From assembly GCA_022843165.1 (NCBI GenBank), contig JALHOD010000015.1, positions 34,377-98,376 of the forward strand: DNA of 64,000 nucleotides, read 5' to 3'. A program made the position numbers and the translations under genes. Below, piece by piece: positions 55,258 to 64,000 of the stretch. Positions within the stretch are counted from its first letter, which is position 1, and the number at the start of each line of letters is the position of its first letter. The notes under the pieces are model-generated. The model saw only the letters and a program-made list of their open reading frames with translations, searched no databases and was not told the origin of the DNA. This DNA comes from Pseudorhodoplanes sp. Lineage in GTDB: Bacteria; Pseudomonadota; Alphaproteobacteria; Rhizobiales; Xanthobacteraceae.

Positions 55258-55866
55258 ATGTCCGAGCGCAAAGCCTTGCTGCTGGTGACCATGGAGCCGT
55301 CCGCCGGCATGGAGGACGAGTTCAACGACTGGTACGACCACGAGCATTTTTCCCAGCGCATGGCGCTGCCCGGATTCGAAACCGGATCGCGCTGGGCCTG
55401 CCTCGATGGCTGGCCGCGCTGGCTTGCGATCTACGATCTGTCCTCGCGCGCTGTGCTCGAGACCGAAAGCTATCTCGCGGTGTCCACCGCGAACGCGACG
55501 CCCTGGAGCCGGCGCATCGCGGCCCGCACCACGGGACGCTCGCGCATCGTGGCCGACCAGATCGCACCGGGAATGGCACTGACCGGCCAGCGCAATGAGG
55601 TCTCGCGGCTGCTGCTCGCGCGCTATTCCGAAACTGCGCTGCCGGCGGAGACATTCGCCACGCTGGCCGGCAAAGCTGTCGCCGATGTGCCCGGCCTGTT
55701 GCAGGCCCGCGTCTTCCGCAGCGCGCAAGACGGCGCGGCGCAACTCTGGCTGCTGGCGGAATTCGGGCGTCCGGTGACGCTCGATGCGCTGATCGCGGCG
55801 GCGGGCGACATCGAAGGTCACGGTGCCAGCCTGTTCAATCTCTATGCGCCGTACTGGCGCAGTTGA
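55258..55866 (+). CDS. DUF4286/EthD-like dimeric alpha+beta protein
   Basis: 202 residues made of two similar halves: the first starts KALLLVTMEPSAGMEDEFNDWYDHEHF and the second has RLLLARYSETALPAETFATLAG. The WYDHEH string is typical of the DUF4286/EthD-like ferredoxin-fold group, linked to small-molecule degradation. No signal peptide. Follows the hydrolase by 3 bp. Function unknown. Confidence 0.65.
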   Translation: MSERKALLLVTMEPSAGMEDEFNDWYDHEHFSQRMALPGFETGSRWACLDGWPRWLAIYDLSSRAVLETESYLAVSTANATPWSRRIAARTTGRSRIVADQIAPGMALTGQRNEVSRLLLARYSETALPAETFATLAGKAVADVPGLLQARVFRSAQDGAAQLWLLAEFGRPVTLDALIAAAGDIEGHGASLFNLYAPYWRS

Positions 55867-55904
55867 TGATGTGATGAAACAGGATGAAAGCAATGTCTGG
55901 ATGA

Positions 55905-55991
55905 CTTGAAGGCAAGGTCGCCACCGACACGCGCGCGCAAAGGCTGATGCTGGTGGACAACCCGGCGGCTTTGTTCGATTTCAAGACCTGA
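55905..55991 (+). pseudogene. Decayed C-terminus of an amidohydrolase
   Basis: A 28-codon open stretch before a stop, reading LEGKVATDTRAQRLMLVDNP then AALFDFKT. The pattern of a helix followed by NPAALFDF (often NPARLYGF) is how TIM-barrel amidohydrolases of the Amidohydro_2 family end. An in-frame stop (55902-55904) lies just before it and no start or catalytic motif remains. It follows the Bug-hydrolase-DUF4286 genes, which suggests the cluster once had an amidohydrolase. Confidence 0.5.
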
Positions 55992-56120
55992 CCGCGTCAT
56001 CGGCGGCATTTGCAACACGCGGCCGCCTCGGCTAGGCCTGTCCGATGTCCGCCCGCCCGAACTCCTGCGGAGGCAAAGGCAGCAGGCGCGGACCATGACT
56101 CGAACACGAGGCAGGTACAG

Positions 56121-56471
56121 ATGGGTTTCAAGGAACCGACATTGTCGGAGCGGCAGAATGCGGCGATCGCGGCCAGGAAGGCCGCATTGCAGAAATACCG
56201 CGAAAAGGCTGCGGATCCGGCCATCGCTCAGCGGCAGGCCGAACGTGCCGCCGGCCAGGCCGAGCGGGCCGTCGCGAAGCAGGCGCGCGATGTTCAGAAG
56301 GCGGAGCAGAAAGCGCGCGCCGCCGAACTGAGCAAGCAGGCGGCCCAGGCCGCGGCGGACAAGGCCGCGCAGGATCTGCTGGAGCGGCAGGCGGCGAAGG
56401 TGGCCGAGGAGGCCGAACGCAAGGCAGCCAGAGATGCCCGCTACGCCGCCCGCAAGACTCGCAAAAAATAG
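56121..56471 (+). CDS. DUF6481-like alanine/lysine-rich coiled-coil protein
   Basis: 116 residues starting MGFKEPTLSERQNAAIAARKAAL, almost all helical: Ala, Lys, Glu, Arg and Gln make up most residues, with heptad-like patterns (AERAAGQAERAVAKQARDVQ). This suggests a long coiled coil or a nucleic-acid-binding helix. Similar proteins are grouped as DUF6481 as far as I recall. The ATG at 56121 is preferred; the upstream in-frame region is Pro/Arg-rich and unlikely coding. Six bp from the end of tRNA-Ser on the other strand. Confidence 0.6.
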   Translation: MGFKEPTLSERQNAAIAARKAALQKYREKAADPAIAQRQAERAAGQAERAVAKQARDVQKAEQKARAAELSKQAAQAAADKAAQDLLERQAAKVAEEAERKAARDARYAARKTRKK

Positions 56472-56477
56472 AAGGAC

Positions 56478-56567
56478 TGGCGGAGAGAGTGAGATTCGAA
56501 CTCACGGTGGGCTTGCACCCACGGCGGTTTTCAAGACCGCTGCCTTAAACCACTCGGCCACCTCTCC
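56478..56567 (-). tRNA. tRNA-Ser(TGA)
   Basis: A 90-nt cloverleaf with a long variable arm, on the minus strand. Acceptor GGAGAGG pairs with TCTCTCC (one G-T pair), the anticodon loop is CTTGAAA (anticodon TGA, Ser), the T-arm has GAGTTCGAATCTC, and the CCA end is encoded (56478-56480). Confidence 0.97.
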
Positions 56568-56771
56568 GTTCGCGCGGCTTCAATGGGGGATCGCCGCTCT
56601 CATTACAAGAGCGGCCCGCCCGCTCGCAACAGGGCATTAACCACACCAGCGATCCGCCCATTTGCGTGACATCGCGGCCACGCTATGGTGCCGGCGGGAT
56701 CGGGTCCGCGCTCTGGCATGTCCAGCCAAGTGGCTCAGGATCAAGCGCTTTTAAGACGGGTACGGGGTTGC

Positions 56772-57650
56772 ATGGTGCTGAATCGGGGGGCTCAAAACCG
56801 CGTGTTGCGGCTCGGCGCGCCTCTCGGCATGGCGGCGATATGCCTAATGCTGGCCAACTGCGGCTCGGCCGACAAGTTCGCCCGCAAGGTCGATCCCAAA
56901 TACGGCGTCCCGTCCAGCCCGCGCGTCGTTGACGCCGGCCAGCCGGTTCCCAAGGGCGGCGGCACATACCGGGTCGGCAAGCCCTATGTCGTCGGCGGCC
57001 GCAATTACACGCCGGAAGAGAACACCGACTATTCCGCCGAAGGCATGGCATCCTGGTACGGCGACGCCTTTCACGGCCGCCTGACCGCCAATGGCGAAGT
57101 TTTCGACAAGGAATCGATTTCCGCTGCGCATCCGACCTTGCCGATGCCGTCCTATGTGCGCGTGACGAATATCCGCAACAAGAAGTCGCTGATCGTCCGG
57201 GTGAACGATCGCGGGCCGTTTCATTCCGATCGCGTGATCGATCTGTCCTCCAAGGCCGCTCACTTGCTGGGCTTCCAGCAGAACGGCGTGGCGCGCGTGC
57301 GGGTCGAATATGTCGGCCGCGCGTCGCTGGAGGGATCCGACGACCGCAAACTGATCGCGACCCTGCGCCAGGGCGAGCCGGCGCCGCCCCCGATCCTGAT
57401 GGCCTCAGCCAGGCCGACGCTCACATTGGCGGAACCCGCGCGGCTGTCGCGCGGACCGGTCCCGGTTCCGGGCGAACGTCCGTTCAGTCTGGGCGAGCCG
57501 GTTCCGGCCACGTCCTCGGAAATGACGTCGATCTCCCGCGTGCGGCGGCCCGCCGGCCTAGACGTTGGAGGCGCATCTCCGGTTTCCGCGTTCGCGTCGC
57601 CGCGCTATGATGCGCCGGCCGGATTCATGAGCGGCCGCGGCCTTTACTGA
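56772..57650 (+). CDS. rlpA: RlpA-family septal ring lytic transglycosylase (lipoprotein)
   Basis: 292 residues from the ATG at 56772, whose signal (PLGMAAICLMLANC) ends in a lipobox-like Cys. The double-psi barrel domain has EGMASWYGDAFHGRLTANGE, the catalytic Asp/His region and VRVNDRGPFHSDRVIDLS. RlpA cleaves or binds naked glycan strands at the septum. Earlier ATGs at 56685 and 56718 add only polar residues. The C-terminus has a disordered Pro/Ser-rich tail and no SPOR domain, which many RlpA proteins have. Precedes the carboxypeptidase gene. Confidence 0.9.
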   Translation: MVLNRGAQNRVLRLGAPLGMAAICLMLANCGSADKFARKVDPKYGVPSSPRVVDAGQPVPKGGGTYRVGKPYVVGGRNYTPEENTDYSAEGMASWYGDAFHGRLTANGEVFDKESISAAHPTLPMPSYVRVTNIRNKKSLIVRVNDRGPFHSDRVIDLSSKAAHLLGFQQNGVARVRVEYVGRASLEGSDDRKLIATLRQGEPAPPPILMASARPTLTLAEPARLSRGPVPVPGERPFSLGEPVPATSSEMTSISRVRRPAGLDVGGASPVSAFASPRYDAPAGFMSGRGLY

Positions 57651-57730
57651 GGTCGCATTTTCTTCTCAATCGGCTGGAATGGTCTCAAGCAGGCGGGATT
57701 CCGCGCGCAATCCCGCATTATATATTGAAC

Positions 57731-58963
57731 ATGCAGATCGCCCGTTTCACATCGCCCCCTGCGCTCGGCAGAATGGCCGCCGCGATCGTGCTGGCAGGGG
57801 CGCTGGCATCGGCTTCGGCCGCTCCCAATCAGTCGTCCGCGACCAAAAAGGAGGACGGCTTTCAGACCTCCGTTCCCAACGCCATCCTGATCGAGGCGGA
57901 GAGCGGCACGGTCCTGTACGAGAAGAATGCCGATCAGTTGGTGGCGCCGGCGAGTCTCACCAAGCTGATGACGGCGGAGGTCGTGTTCAACGAGATCAAG
58001 GAAGGCAATCTCAAGCTCGATGAGGAACTCATCGTCAGCGAGAATGCCTGGCGCAAGGGCGGGGCGCCGTCCGGCGGCTCGACCATGTTCGCGGCGATCC
58101 ACAGCCGCATCAAGGTCTCGGACCTGCTGCAGGGCGTCATCATTCAGTCCGGCAACGATGCCTGCATCGTGCTGGCGGAAGGCATCGCAGGCAATGAAAG
58201 CGCCTTCTCGCGCCTGATGAACGGCCGCGCGCGCGAACTCGGGCTCGAGAAATCCAACTTCACCAACGCCGCGGGACTGCCCGATCCGGACATGCGCGTG
58301 ACCATGCGCGAACTCGCGAAACTCTCGCAGCATCTGATCGCGACCTATCCGGAATTCTACAAATGGTATGGCGAGCGCGATTTCACCTGGAACAAAATCC
58401 GGCAGCAGAACCGCAATCCGCTGCTGACCATGAATATCGGCGCCGACGGACTGAAGACCGGATTCACCAATGAGGCCGGCTACAATCTTGTCGGCTCCGC
58501 GCTCCAGAACGGCATGCGCCTGATTGTGGTCGTCGCCGGCGCCAAGACCGCCAACGAGCGGGCCGACGAAGCGCGCAAGCTGCTCAACTGGGGCTTTACC
58601 GGTTTCGAGCAGCGGCTGCTGTTTGCCGAAGGCCAGGCCGTCGGCGACGCCCGGTTGTATGGCGGCGAAGCCCGGTATGTCCCGCTGGTCGCTGCCGGCA
58701 AGAAGCCGATCCGGCTGATGGTCCCCAAGAATTCCGGCGAACGGATTCTGGCCCGCATCGTCTATCGTGGGCCGGTCGCGGCGCCGGTCGAACAAGGCCA
58801 GAAAATCGGGGTTTTGCGGGTCTGGCGCGGCGACAATGTCGCCCTGGAAGTGCCGCTGGAGGCCGCCGACAGTGTCGCCGGTGGCTCACTGCCGCGGCGG
58901 GCCTTTGACGCGGTTGCCGAATTGTTCGGCGGCATGTTACGCGCCGGCATCAAAAAGCTGTAG
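57731..58963 (+). CDS. D-alanyl-D-alanine carboxypeptidase (class C-type PBP, DacC/DacA-like)
   Basis: 410 residues. A signal peptide (MAAAIVLAGALASASA) precedes the penicillin-binding domain with SxxK (APASLTKLMTAE), SxN (QSGNDACIVL) and KTG (DGLKTGFTNEAG); a beta-rich C-terminal domain follows and ends in an amphipathic helix (FGGMLRAGIKKL) that may anchor to the membrane. It trims peptide side chains of peptidoglycan. Start at the ATG (57731); a TTG two codons earlier is possible. tmk follows by 9 bp. Confidence 0.93.
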   Translation: MQIARFTSPPALGRMAAAIVLAGALASASAAPNQSSATKKEDGFQTSVPNAILIEAESGTVLYEKNADQLVAPASLTKLMTAEVVFNEIKEGNLKLDEELIVSENAWRKGGAPSGGSTMFAAIHSRIKVSDLLQGVIIQSGNDACIVLAEGIAGNESAFSRLMNGRARELGLEKSNFTNAAGLPDPDMRVTMRELAKLSQHLIATYPEFYKWYGERDFTWNKIRQQNRNPLLTMNIGADGLKTGFTNEAGYNLVGSALQNGMRLIVVVAGAKTANERADEARKLLNWGFTGFEQRLLFAEGQAVGDARLYGGEARYVPLVAAGKKPIRLMVPKNSGERILARIVYRGPVAAPVEQGQKIGVLRVWRGDNVALEVPLEAADSVAGGSLPRRAFDAVAELFGGMLRAGIKKL

Positions 58964-58972
58964 ATAGCTGCA

Positions 58973-59665
58973 ATGGTCGAAGCCACGCCACAGAACATGC
59001 GCGGACGATTCATCACCTTCGAGGGTGGCGAGGGCTCCGGCAAATCGACGCAAGCCAGGCTGCTGGCGGAAAAGCTGAACTCGCTTGGCGTCGCCGTGAA
59101 GCTGACGCGCGAGCCGGGCGGCTCCCCAGCCGCCGAGGTGATCCGCCACATCCTGCTTTCGGGCGTCGCCAAGCCGCTGGGCGCGGAGGCCGAGGCCATG
59201 CTGTTTGCGGCCGCGCGCGACGATCATCTCGCAACCACCATCCGGCCCGCGCTCGATCGCGGCGTCTGGGTGATTTCCGACCGCTTTGCGGATTCCACCC
59301 GCGTCTATCAGGGCGTGCTGGGCGAAGTCGATCCACGGCTGATCCGGCGGCTGGAACGGCTCATCGTGGGCGAAACCTGGCCCGACTTGACGTTCGTTCT
59401 CGACATTCCGGTTGAACACGGACTGATGCGCGCGAATGTCCGTCGGGGTGCCGCCGCAGTCGACCGCTTCGAAGGGGAAGATGCGAACTTCCACAGCAAG
59501 CTGCGCGAGGCCTATCGGCAGCTTGCCGCCAGTGAACCGGCACGCTGCATCATGATCGACGCCACGCAGCCGCGCGAAAAGGTGGCCGAGCAGATCTGGA
59601 GCCTGGTCAATGCCAGGCTCGATCCCGCCACCGCGCCGATGGTGTTCGAGGATCTGGCGCTGTGA
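58973..59665 (+). CDS. tmk: Thymidylate kinase
   Basis: 230 residues with the P-loop FEGGEGSGKSTQ, the LTREPGG motif, the lid region and SDRFADSTRVYQG. It makes dTDP from dTMP. The first ATG at 58973 gives a slightly long N-terminus; the ATG at 58988 (MRGRFITFEGGE) is the usual family start. Overlaps the holB start (GTGA). Confidence 0.95.
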   Translation: MVEATPQNMRGRFITFEGGEGSGKSTQARLLAEKLNSLGVAVKLTREPGGSPAAEVIRHILLSGVAKPLGAEAEAMLFAAARDDHLATTIRPALDRGVWVISDRFADSTRVYQGVLGEVDPRLIRRLERLIVGETWPDLTFVLDIPVEHGLMRANVRRGAAAVDRFEGEDANFHSKLREAYRQLAASEPARCIMIDATQPREKVAEQIWSLVNARLDPATAPMVFEDLAL

Positions 59666-60696
59666 GCGACGCCGCAGACGAGACCGGCGACGCGCCCCAT
59701 CCGCGCGAGACCTTGTCGCTGTTCGGACATGGCGATGCCGAACAGGCGCTGCTGGCCGCCTATCGAAGCGGGCGCATTCCACACGCCTTTCTGATCGGCG
59801 GGCCGCAGGGCATCGGCAAGGCGACGCTGGCCTATCGCATGGCGCGTTTTGTTCTCGCGCATCCCGATCCCTCGGCGCGGGAGGTGCAGGAGGCGTACGA
59901 TCTGCATGTGCCGGCCGACAATCCGGCCGGCCGCCGCGTCACCACTCAAGCGCATCCCGATCTTCTCGTCATCGAACGCGGACTGGGCGACAACGGAAAA
60001 CTGCGCAAGCAGATCGCCATTGACGACGTCCGCCGCAGCGTGGCGTTTTTCGGCTCGACCGCAGGCGAGGGCGGCTGGCGGATCGCCATCGTCGATGCCG
60101 TGGATGAATTGAATCAGTCCGGGGAAAACGCGCTGCTGAAAGTTCTGGAAGAGCCGCCGCCGCGGTCGCTGCTGTTCCTGATCAGCCATTCGCCCGGCAA
60201 TGTCCGGGCCACGTTGAAATCGCGTTGCCGCAAGATCATGCTGCGTCCTCTGCCGACCGCCGATGTGGCCGCAGCCGTTGCCGCGGCGCTCGGTCGCGAC
60301 GCAGCCGAAGCGGACATCGCCGGCGCGGCGGCGCTTGCGGAGGGCAGTGTGGCCCGCGCGATCTCCTATCTGGATGGCGATGCGCTCGCCCTGCACCGGC
60401 AGGTGACCGATCTCCTCGCCCAGCTCCCGAGCCTCAACCCGCTGGCGCTGCATGCCCTGGGCGACGCGCTGGCGGGCGCCGACCAGCGTGCGCTTGAGGG
60501 GGTGATCGGCAGCATCAATGGCTGGTTGTCGGCGCGGCTCGCCGCCGACGCCCACGACCGCACGCGCATGGCCCGCATGGCCGTGGCATGGGAGGACATC
60601 AACCGCGCCGCGCGCGAGGCCGACATCTACAATCTGGACCGCAAGCCTCTGATTTTCCAGACATTCGGGCTGCTTGCCGACGCAGCGCGCGGCTGA
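59662..60696 (+). CDS. holB: DNA polymerase III subunit delta'
   Basis: 344 residues from a GTG start inside the tmk stop. Walker A-like GGPQGIGKATLAYRMA, the sensor region with NALLKVLEEPPPRSLLFLIS and KSRCRKIMLRPL mark it as the delta' clamp-loader subunit. Unlike E. coli delta', the zinc-module Cys residues are not apparent. Followed by metG at 76 bp. Confidence 0.94.
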   Translation: MSDAADETGDAPHPRETLSLFGHGDAEQALLAAYRSGRIPHAFLIGGPQGIGKATLAYRMARFVLAHPDPSAREVQEAYDLHVPADNPAGRRVTTQAHPDLLVIERGLGDNGKLRKQIAIDDVRRSVAFFGSTAGEGGWRIAIVDAVDELNQSGENALLKVLEEPPPRSLLFLISHSPGNVRATLKSRCRKIMLRPLPTADVAAAVAAALGRDAAEADIAGAAALAEGSVARAISYLDGDALALHRQVTDLLAQLPSLNPLALHALGDALAGADQRALEGVIGSINGWLSARLAADAHDRTRMARMAVAWEDINRAAREADIYNLDRKPLIFQTFGLLADAARG

Positions 60697-60772
60697 TAGC
60701 TGGTATGAAGCGATGGCCGGGGACCCCGGCCATTCCTGTCTCGAGCCCGCGCACGCATCAATTTGATCGAAA

Positions 60773-62338
60773 ATGGCAGCCAAGCCCCACTATTACGTCA
60801 CAACGGCGATCTCCTACCCGAACGGCGTTCCGCATATCGGCCACGCCTATGAAGCGATTGCGACCGATGCGATCGCGCGCTTCAAGCGGCTGGACGGCTA
60901 CGACGTGTTCTTCCTGACGGGCACCGACGAACACGGCCAGAAGATCCAGCAGACGGCCGTGAAGGAGGGGTTGACCCCGCGCGAACTCGTCGACCGCAAC
61001 GCGCAGCTGTTCCGCGCCATGGTCGCGCGCATGAACTGTTCGAACGACGATTTCATCCGCACCACGGAAGACCGCCACCATCGCTCCTCGATCGCCATCT
61101 GGCAGCGGATGGAGAAGAACGGCGATATCTATCTGCACAAATATGCCGGCTGGTACTCGGTGCGCGACGAGCGCTATTTTGCCGAGAACGAAACGCATGT
61201 GAACGAACACAAGGTGCGCATCGCCACCGAAACCGGCACGCCGGTCGAATGGGTGGAGGAGGAGAGCTATTTCTTCCGCCTCTCCGCCTATCAGGACAAG
61301 CTGCTCGATCTCTACAAGACGCATCCGGATTTCGTGCTGCCGAAAGAGCGCATGAACGAGGTGGCGAGCTTTGTGCGCGGCGGTCTGCAGGACCTGTCGA
61401 TCTCGCGCACCACCTTCGACTGGGGCATCCGCGTGCCCGGCAACGACAAGCACATCATGTATGTGTGGGTCGATGCGCTGACCAACTACATCACCGCTGC
61501 CGGTTTCCCCGATACCGACGGCGAGAAATTCAAGCGCTATTGGCCAGCCGACCTGCATGTCATCGGCAAGGACATCGTGCGTTTCCACGCCGTGTACTGG
61601 CCGGCCTTTCTGATGTCGGCCGGAATCGCATTGCCGCGCCGCATTTTCAGCCACGGCTTCCTGTTCAACCGCGGCGAGAAAATGTCGAAATCGGTCGGCA
61701 ACGTCATCGACCCGTTTGCGCTGGCCGACGCCTATGGCGTCGATCCGCTGCGGTTTTTCCTGCTGCGCGAGGTGCCGTTCGGCCAGGACGGCAATTACAG
61801 CCACGAGGCCATCGTGGTGCGCATCAATGCCGATCTCGCCAACGATCTCGGCAATCTGGCGCAGCGGTCGCTGTCGATGGTCGCCAAGCAGTTCGTCGGC
61901 AAGCTGCCGGAGCCGGGCGCCTTCACGGCTAACGACAAGACCATCCTGGCCGCGGCCGACTCCATGATTGCGGGCGCGCGCGAGGCGATGAAAACGCAGC
62001 AGCTGCACCAGGCGTTGAGTGTCGTGTGGTCGGTCGTGGCCGATGCCAACCGCTATTTCGCCGGCGAAGCGCCGTGGGCGCTCGCCAAGAGCGATCCCGT
62101 ACGCCAAGGTACGGTACTCTATGTGACGGCCGAGGTGATCCGCCAGATTGCCATTCTGGCGCTGCCGTTCATGCCGGATTCCGCCGGCAAGCTGCTCGAT
62201 CTGCTGGCGGTGCCGCAGGACGCGCGCGATTTCTCGCAACTCGGCGGCGGGTCCCGGCTTGCGGCCGGCGTTGCGCTTCCGGCGCCGAGTCCGGTCTTTC
62301 CGCGCTATGTCGAGCCGGAATCCGACGCAAAGGCGTAA
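60773..62338 (+). CDS. metG: Methionyl-tRNA synthetase, zinc-less short type
   Basis: 521 residues with the HIGH motif ([16 protein letters not shown]) and KMSKS ([15 protein letters not shown]). The zinc-knuckle insert has no Cys pairs ([18 protein letters not shown]), and the C-terminal tRNA-binding domain is absent, both normal for this MetRS type in alphaproteobacteria. It charges tRNA-Met. tatD starts 4 bp later. Confidence 0.96.
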   Translation: MAAKPHYYVTTAISYPNGVPHIGHAYEAIATDAIARFKRLDGYDVFFLTGTDEHGQKIQQTAVKEGLTPRELVDRNAQLFRAMVARMNCSNDDFIRTTEDRHHRSSIAIWQRMEKNGDIYLHKYAGWYSVRDERYFAENETHVNEHKVRIATETGTPVEWVEEESYFFRLSAYQDKLLDLYKTHPDFVLPKERMNEVASFVRGGLQDLSISRTTFDWGIRVPGNDKHIMYVWVDALTNYITAAGFPDTDGEKFKRYWPADLHVIGKDIVRFHAVYWPAFLMSAGIALPRRIFSHGFLFNRGEKMSKSVGNVIDPFALADAYGVDPLRFFLLREVPFGQDGNYSHEAIVVRINADLANDLGNLAQRSLSMVAKQFVGKLPEPGAFTANDKTILAAADSMIAGAREAMKTQQLHQALSVVWSVVADANRYFAGEAPWALAKSDPVRQGTVLYVTAEVIRQIAILALPFMPDSAGKLLDLLAVPQDARDFSQLGGGSRLAAGVALPAPSPVFPRYVEPESDAKA

Positions 62339-62342
62339 TGCC

Positions 62343-63128
62343 ATGCTGGTCGACAGCCATTGCCATCTCGACTTTCCAGACTTTGCCAGCGAACTCGACG
62401 CCGTGGTCGCGCGCGCCCGCGCCGCCGATGTCGGACGCATGGTGACGATTTCCACGCGCGTGCGCAGGCTCGACGGCCTTCTGGCCATCGCGGAGCGCTT
62501 CGACGACGTGTTCTGCTCGGTCGGCACCCATCCGCACAACGCGCATGAGGAACTGGATATTTCCGCCGCCGATCTGGTCGCGCTGACCCGGCACGACAAG
62601 GTCGTCGCGATCGGCGAAGCCGGGCTCGATTATTTCTACGACAACTCTCCCCGCGACGCGCAGGAGCAGGGCTTCCGCACCCATATTGGGGCCGCGCGCG
62701 AGACCGGCCTGCCGCTGGTGATCCATGCGCGCGAGGCCGACGAAGACGTCGCCAGGATTCTGGAAGACGAAACGGGGAAGGGCGCCTTCCCCGCCGTGCT
62801 GCATTGCTACACTGGCGGCCGTGCGCTGGCGATGAAAGCCGTCGCGCTCGGTCTCTACATCTCCTTCACGGGCATCCTGACATTCAAGAAATCCGACGAG
62901 CTGCGTGCAATTGCTGCGGAATTGCCCGCCGACCGGATCCTGGTCGAAACCGACGCGCCGTATCTCGCGCCCGGCAAGATGCGCGGCAAGCGCAACGAAC
63001 CGGCCTTTGTGGTGGAAACCGCCCGCGTTCTGGCCGGAACACGCGCTGTTTCGCCGGAGCAGATCGCGGAACAGACGACGGAGAACTTTTTCCGGCTGTT
63101 TTCCAAGGTGCCGAGGCCCGCCGCATGA
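62343..63128 (+). CDS. TatD-family metal-dependent deoxyribonuclease
   Basis: 261 residues. The HxH motif (MLVDSHCHLDF), the Glu region (VVAIGEAGLDYFYD), HAREADEDV and the final DAPYLAPGKMRGKRNEP are hallmarks of the TatD/YcfH TIM-barrel nucleases. The start at 62343 fits the family. It overlaps the next gene by 4 bp (ATGA) and follows metG, an order common in proteobacteria. Confidence 0.94.
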   Translation: MLVDSHCHLDFPDFASELDAVVARARAADVGRMVTISTRVRRLDGLLAIAERFDDVFCSVGTHPHNAHEELDISAADLVALTRHDKVVAIGEAGLDYFYDNSPRDAQEQGFRTHIGAARETGLPLVIHAREADEDVARILEDETGKGAFPAVLHCYTGGRALAMKAVALGLYISFTGILTFKKSDELRAIAAELPADRILVETDAPYLAPGKMRGKRNEPAFVVETARVLAGTRAVSPEQIAEQTTENFFRLFSKVPRPAA

Positions 63129-63922
63129 GCATGGAGATCACCATTCTGGGCTGCGGATCGTCCGGCGGCGTGCCGCGTCCGGCGCTGGGCTGGGGCGCCT
63201 GCGATCCCACCAATCCAAAAAACCGGCGCCGGCGCTGCTCGATCCTGGTCGAACGCCGCAATCCCGCCGGAGGTAAAACCTGCGTGCTGGTCGATACCTC
63301 ACCGGACCTGCGCGAACAGCTTCTGGACGCCGGCGTGACCGCACTGGATGCCGTGCTGTTCACCCACGAGCATGCCGACCACACCCATGGCATCGACGAC
63401 CTGCGGCCGCTGTTCATCCATCGCCGCCGGGCGCTGGACATCTATCTGGACGAAGCCACGTCGCGCGCGATGCACGCGCGCTTCGGATATTGCTTCATGA
63501 AGCCGCCGGGCAGCGAATATCCGCCGATCGCGAACGAACACCGGCTGGTGCCGGGTCGGCCGGTCGCGATCCATGGCGACGGCGGCACCATCACGGCGGT
63601 GCCGATTTTGCTGGAGCACGGCGATATCCCGGCCCTGGGATTTCGCTTCGACGACGTGGCGTATTCGGCCGATTTGAGCGGTATTCCCGAACCGAGCCTA
63701 GCCGCGTTGTCCGGGCTGGACTTGTGGATCGTCGATGCCTTGCGGCATGCGCCGCATCCCAGCCATTTCAGCCTGAGCGACGCCTTGGCCTGGATCGAGC
63801 GGCTCGGCGCCAGGCGCGCGGTGCTGACCAACATGCATTCCGATCTGGATTATGCGGAACTGCAGACGAGTCTGCCGGCGCATATTCAGCCGGCTTATGA
63901 TGGAATGAGAATCTCGATCTAG
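63125..63922 (+). CDS. MBL-fold metallohydrolase (PhnP-like)
   Basis: 265 residues. The metal site reads FTHEHADHTHGIDDLRPL (HxHxDH), with ILGCGSSGGVPRPALGWGA at the start, VAYSADLSGIP and a final MHSDLDY. PhnP-like proteins are cyclic phosphodiesterases; in this operon with tatD and metG its substrate is unknown. The start overlaps the tatD stop. Confidence 0.9.
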   Translation: MSMEITILGCGSSGGVPRPALGWGACDPTNPKNRRRRCSILVERRNPAGGKTCVLVDTSPDLREQLLDAGVTALDAVLFTHEHADHTHGIDDLRPLFIHRRRALDIYLDEATSRAMHARFGYCFMKPPGSEYPPIANEHRLVPGRPVAIHGDGGTITAVPILLEHGDIPALGFRFDDVAYSADLSGIPEPSLAALSGLDLWIVDALRHAPHPSHFSLSDALAWIERLGARRAVLTNMHSDLDYAELQTSLPAHIQPAYDGMRISI

Positions 63923-64000
63923 GTACGCGTTTTCCACATTATCTTCGATCCTGATATGTTTGATTTCAAACAATATTAGTCCATATCTCAACTTCATTTT
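63923..64000. other. AT-rich end of window without a visible gene
   Basis: The last 78 bases are clearly AT-rich compared with the rest. I see no supported gene start; the open frame on the minus strand overlaps the MBL gene and is a shadow. Confidence 0.4.

Noticed and set aside
60758..62599. Minus-strand open frame of 613 codons
   Set aside because: Opposite metG, which has HIGH and KMSKS motifs.
1..64000. CRISPR array, insertion sequence or prophage
   Set aside because: No regularly spaced repeats, transposase motifs, terminal inverted repeats or phage genes were seen.

Overview
The window is a high-GC, gene-dense chromosomal segment from an alphaproteobacterium, most likely Hyphomicrobiales (Bradyrhizobiaceae/Xanthobacteraceae type). 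This is inferred from gene content: a Bradyrhizobium-style beta-1,3/1,6-glucan locus (ndvB/ndvC-like), phosphatidylcholine synthase, a divergent hmu heme locus with an IsdG-type HmuQ, an IalB-family protein, and the glmU-glmS and sdhE-mfd pairs. I see no CRISPR array, insertion sequence, integrase or prophage. Two tRNA genes are present, tRNA-Lys(TTT) and tRNA-Ser(TGA).

Layout. 1-4.06 kb: the start of a large tandem-Cache sensory protein that runs off the left edge, a helical hypothetical protein, two divergent small cytochromes c, and tRNA-Lys. 4.4-12.2 kb: an M20 amidohydrolase, the beta-glucan cluster, and two envelope-type hypotheticals. 12.3-23.6 kb: housekeeping genes glmU, glmS, DUF502, DUF805, recG, sdhE, mfd and a DsbA/FrnE oxidoreductase. 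23.6-31 kb: a degenerate GGDEF protein, a non-canonical ANL (AMP-binding) protein coupled to an orphan peptide-type solute-binding protein, ialB, hspQ and a malyl-CoA-lyase-like gene. 31-37.9 kb: an AEC transporter, a CoA transferase, a UbiH-family hydroxylase, a frameshifted alpha/beta hydrolase, pcs, terC and a quinone oxidoreductase. 37.9-41.9 kb: a tightly packed urate/ureide operon (uraH, puuD, allC-like, M20 peptidase). 41.9-44.5 kb: rimO and a LysM lipoprotein. 44.5-51.9 kb: a complete heme acquisition locus with two divergent operons, hmuR-tonB-hmuQ-hutX and hemP-hmuTUV, around a 198-bp control region. 52-56 kb: a LysR/Bug-type accessory cluster ending in a decayed amidohydrolase tail. 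56.1-64 kb: a DUF6481-like protein, tRNA-Ser, rlpA, a D,D-carboxypeptidase, tmk, holB, metG, tatD and an MBL-fold hydrolase.

How the genes work together. The heme genes make a full path: outer-membrane receptor energised by TonB, periplasmic binder HmuT, permease and ATPase HmuU/V, then the cytosolic carrier HutX and the heme oxygenase HmuQ. The urate genes convert urate to 5-hydroxyisourate (PuuD), hydrolyse it (UraH) and probably process allantoate (AllC-like), but OHCU decarboxylase and allantoinase are not in the window. NdvB/NdvC-like proteins build and remodel periplasmic glucan.

I found no clearly new defence or mobile system. The most unusual items are a Cache protein with no membrane anchor, the ANL pseudo-enzyme paired with an orphan binding protein, the nested dyads in the heme control region, the disrupted hydrolase and amidohydrolase relics, and the altered metal motif in the M20 enzyme of the urate operon.
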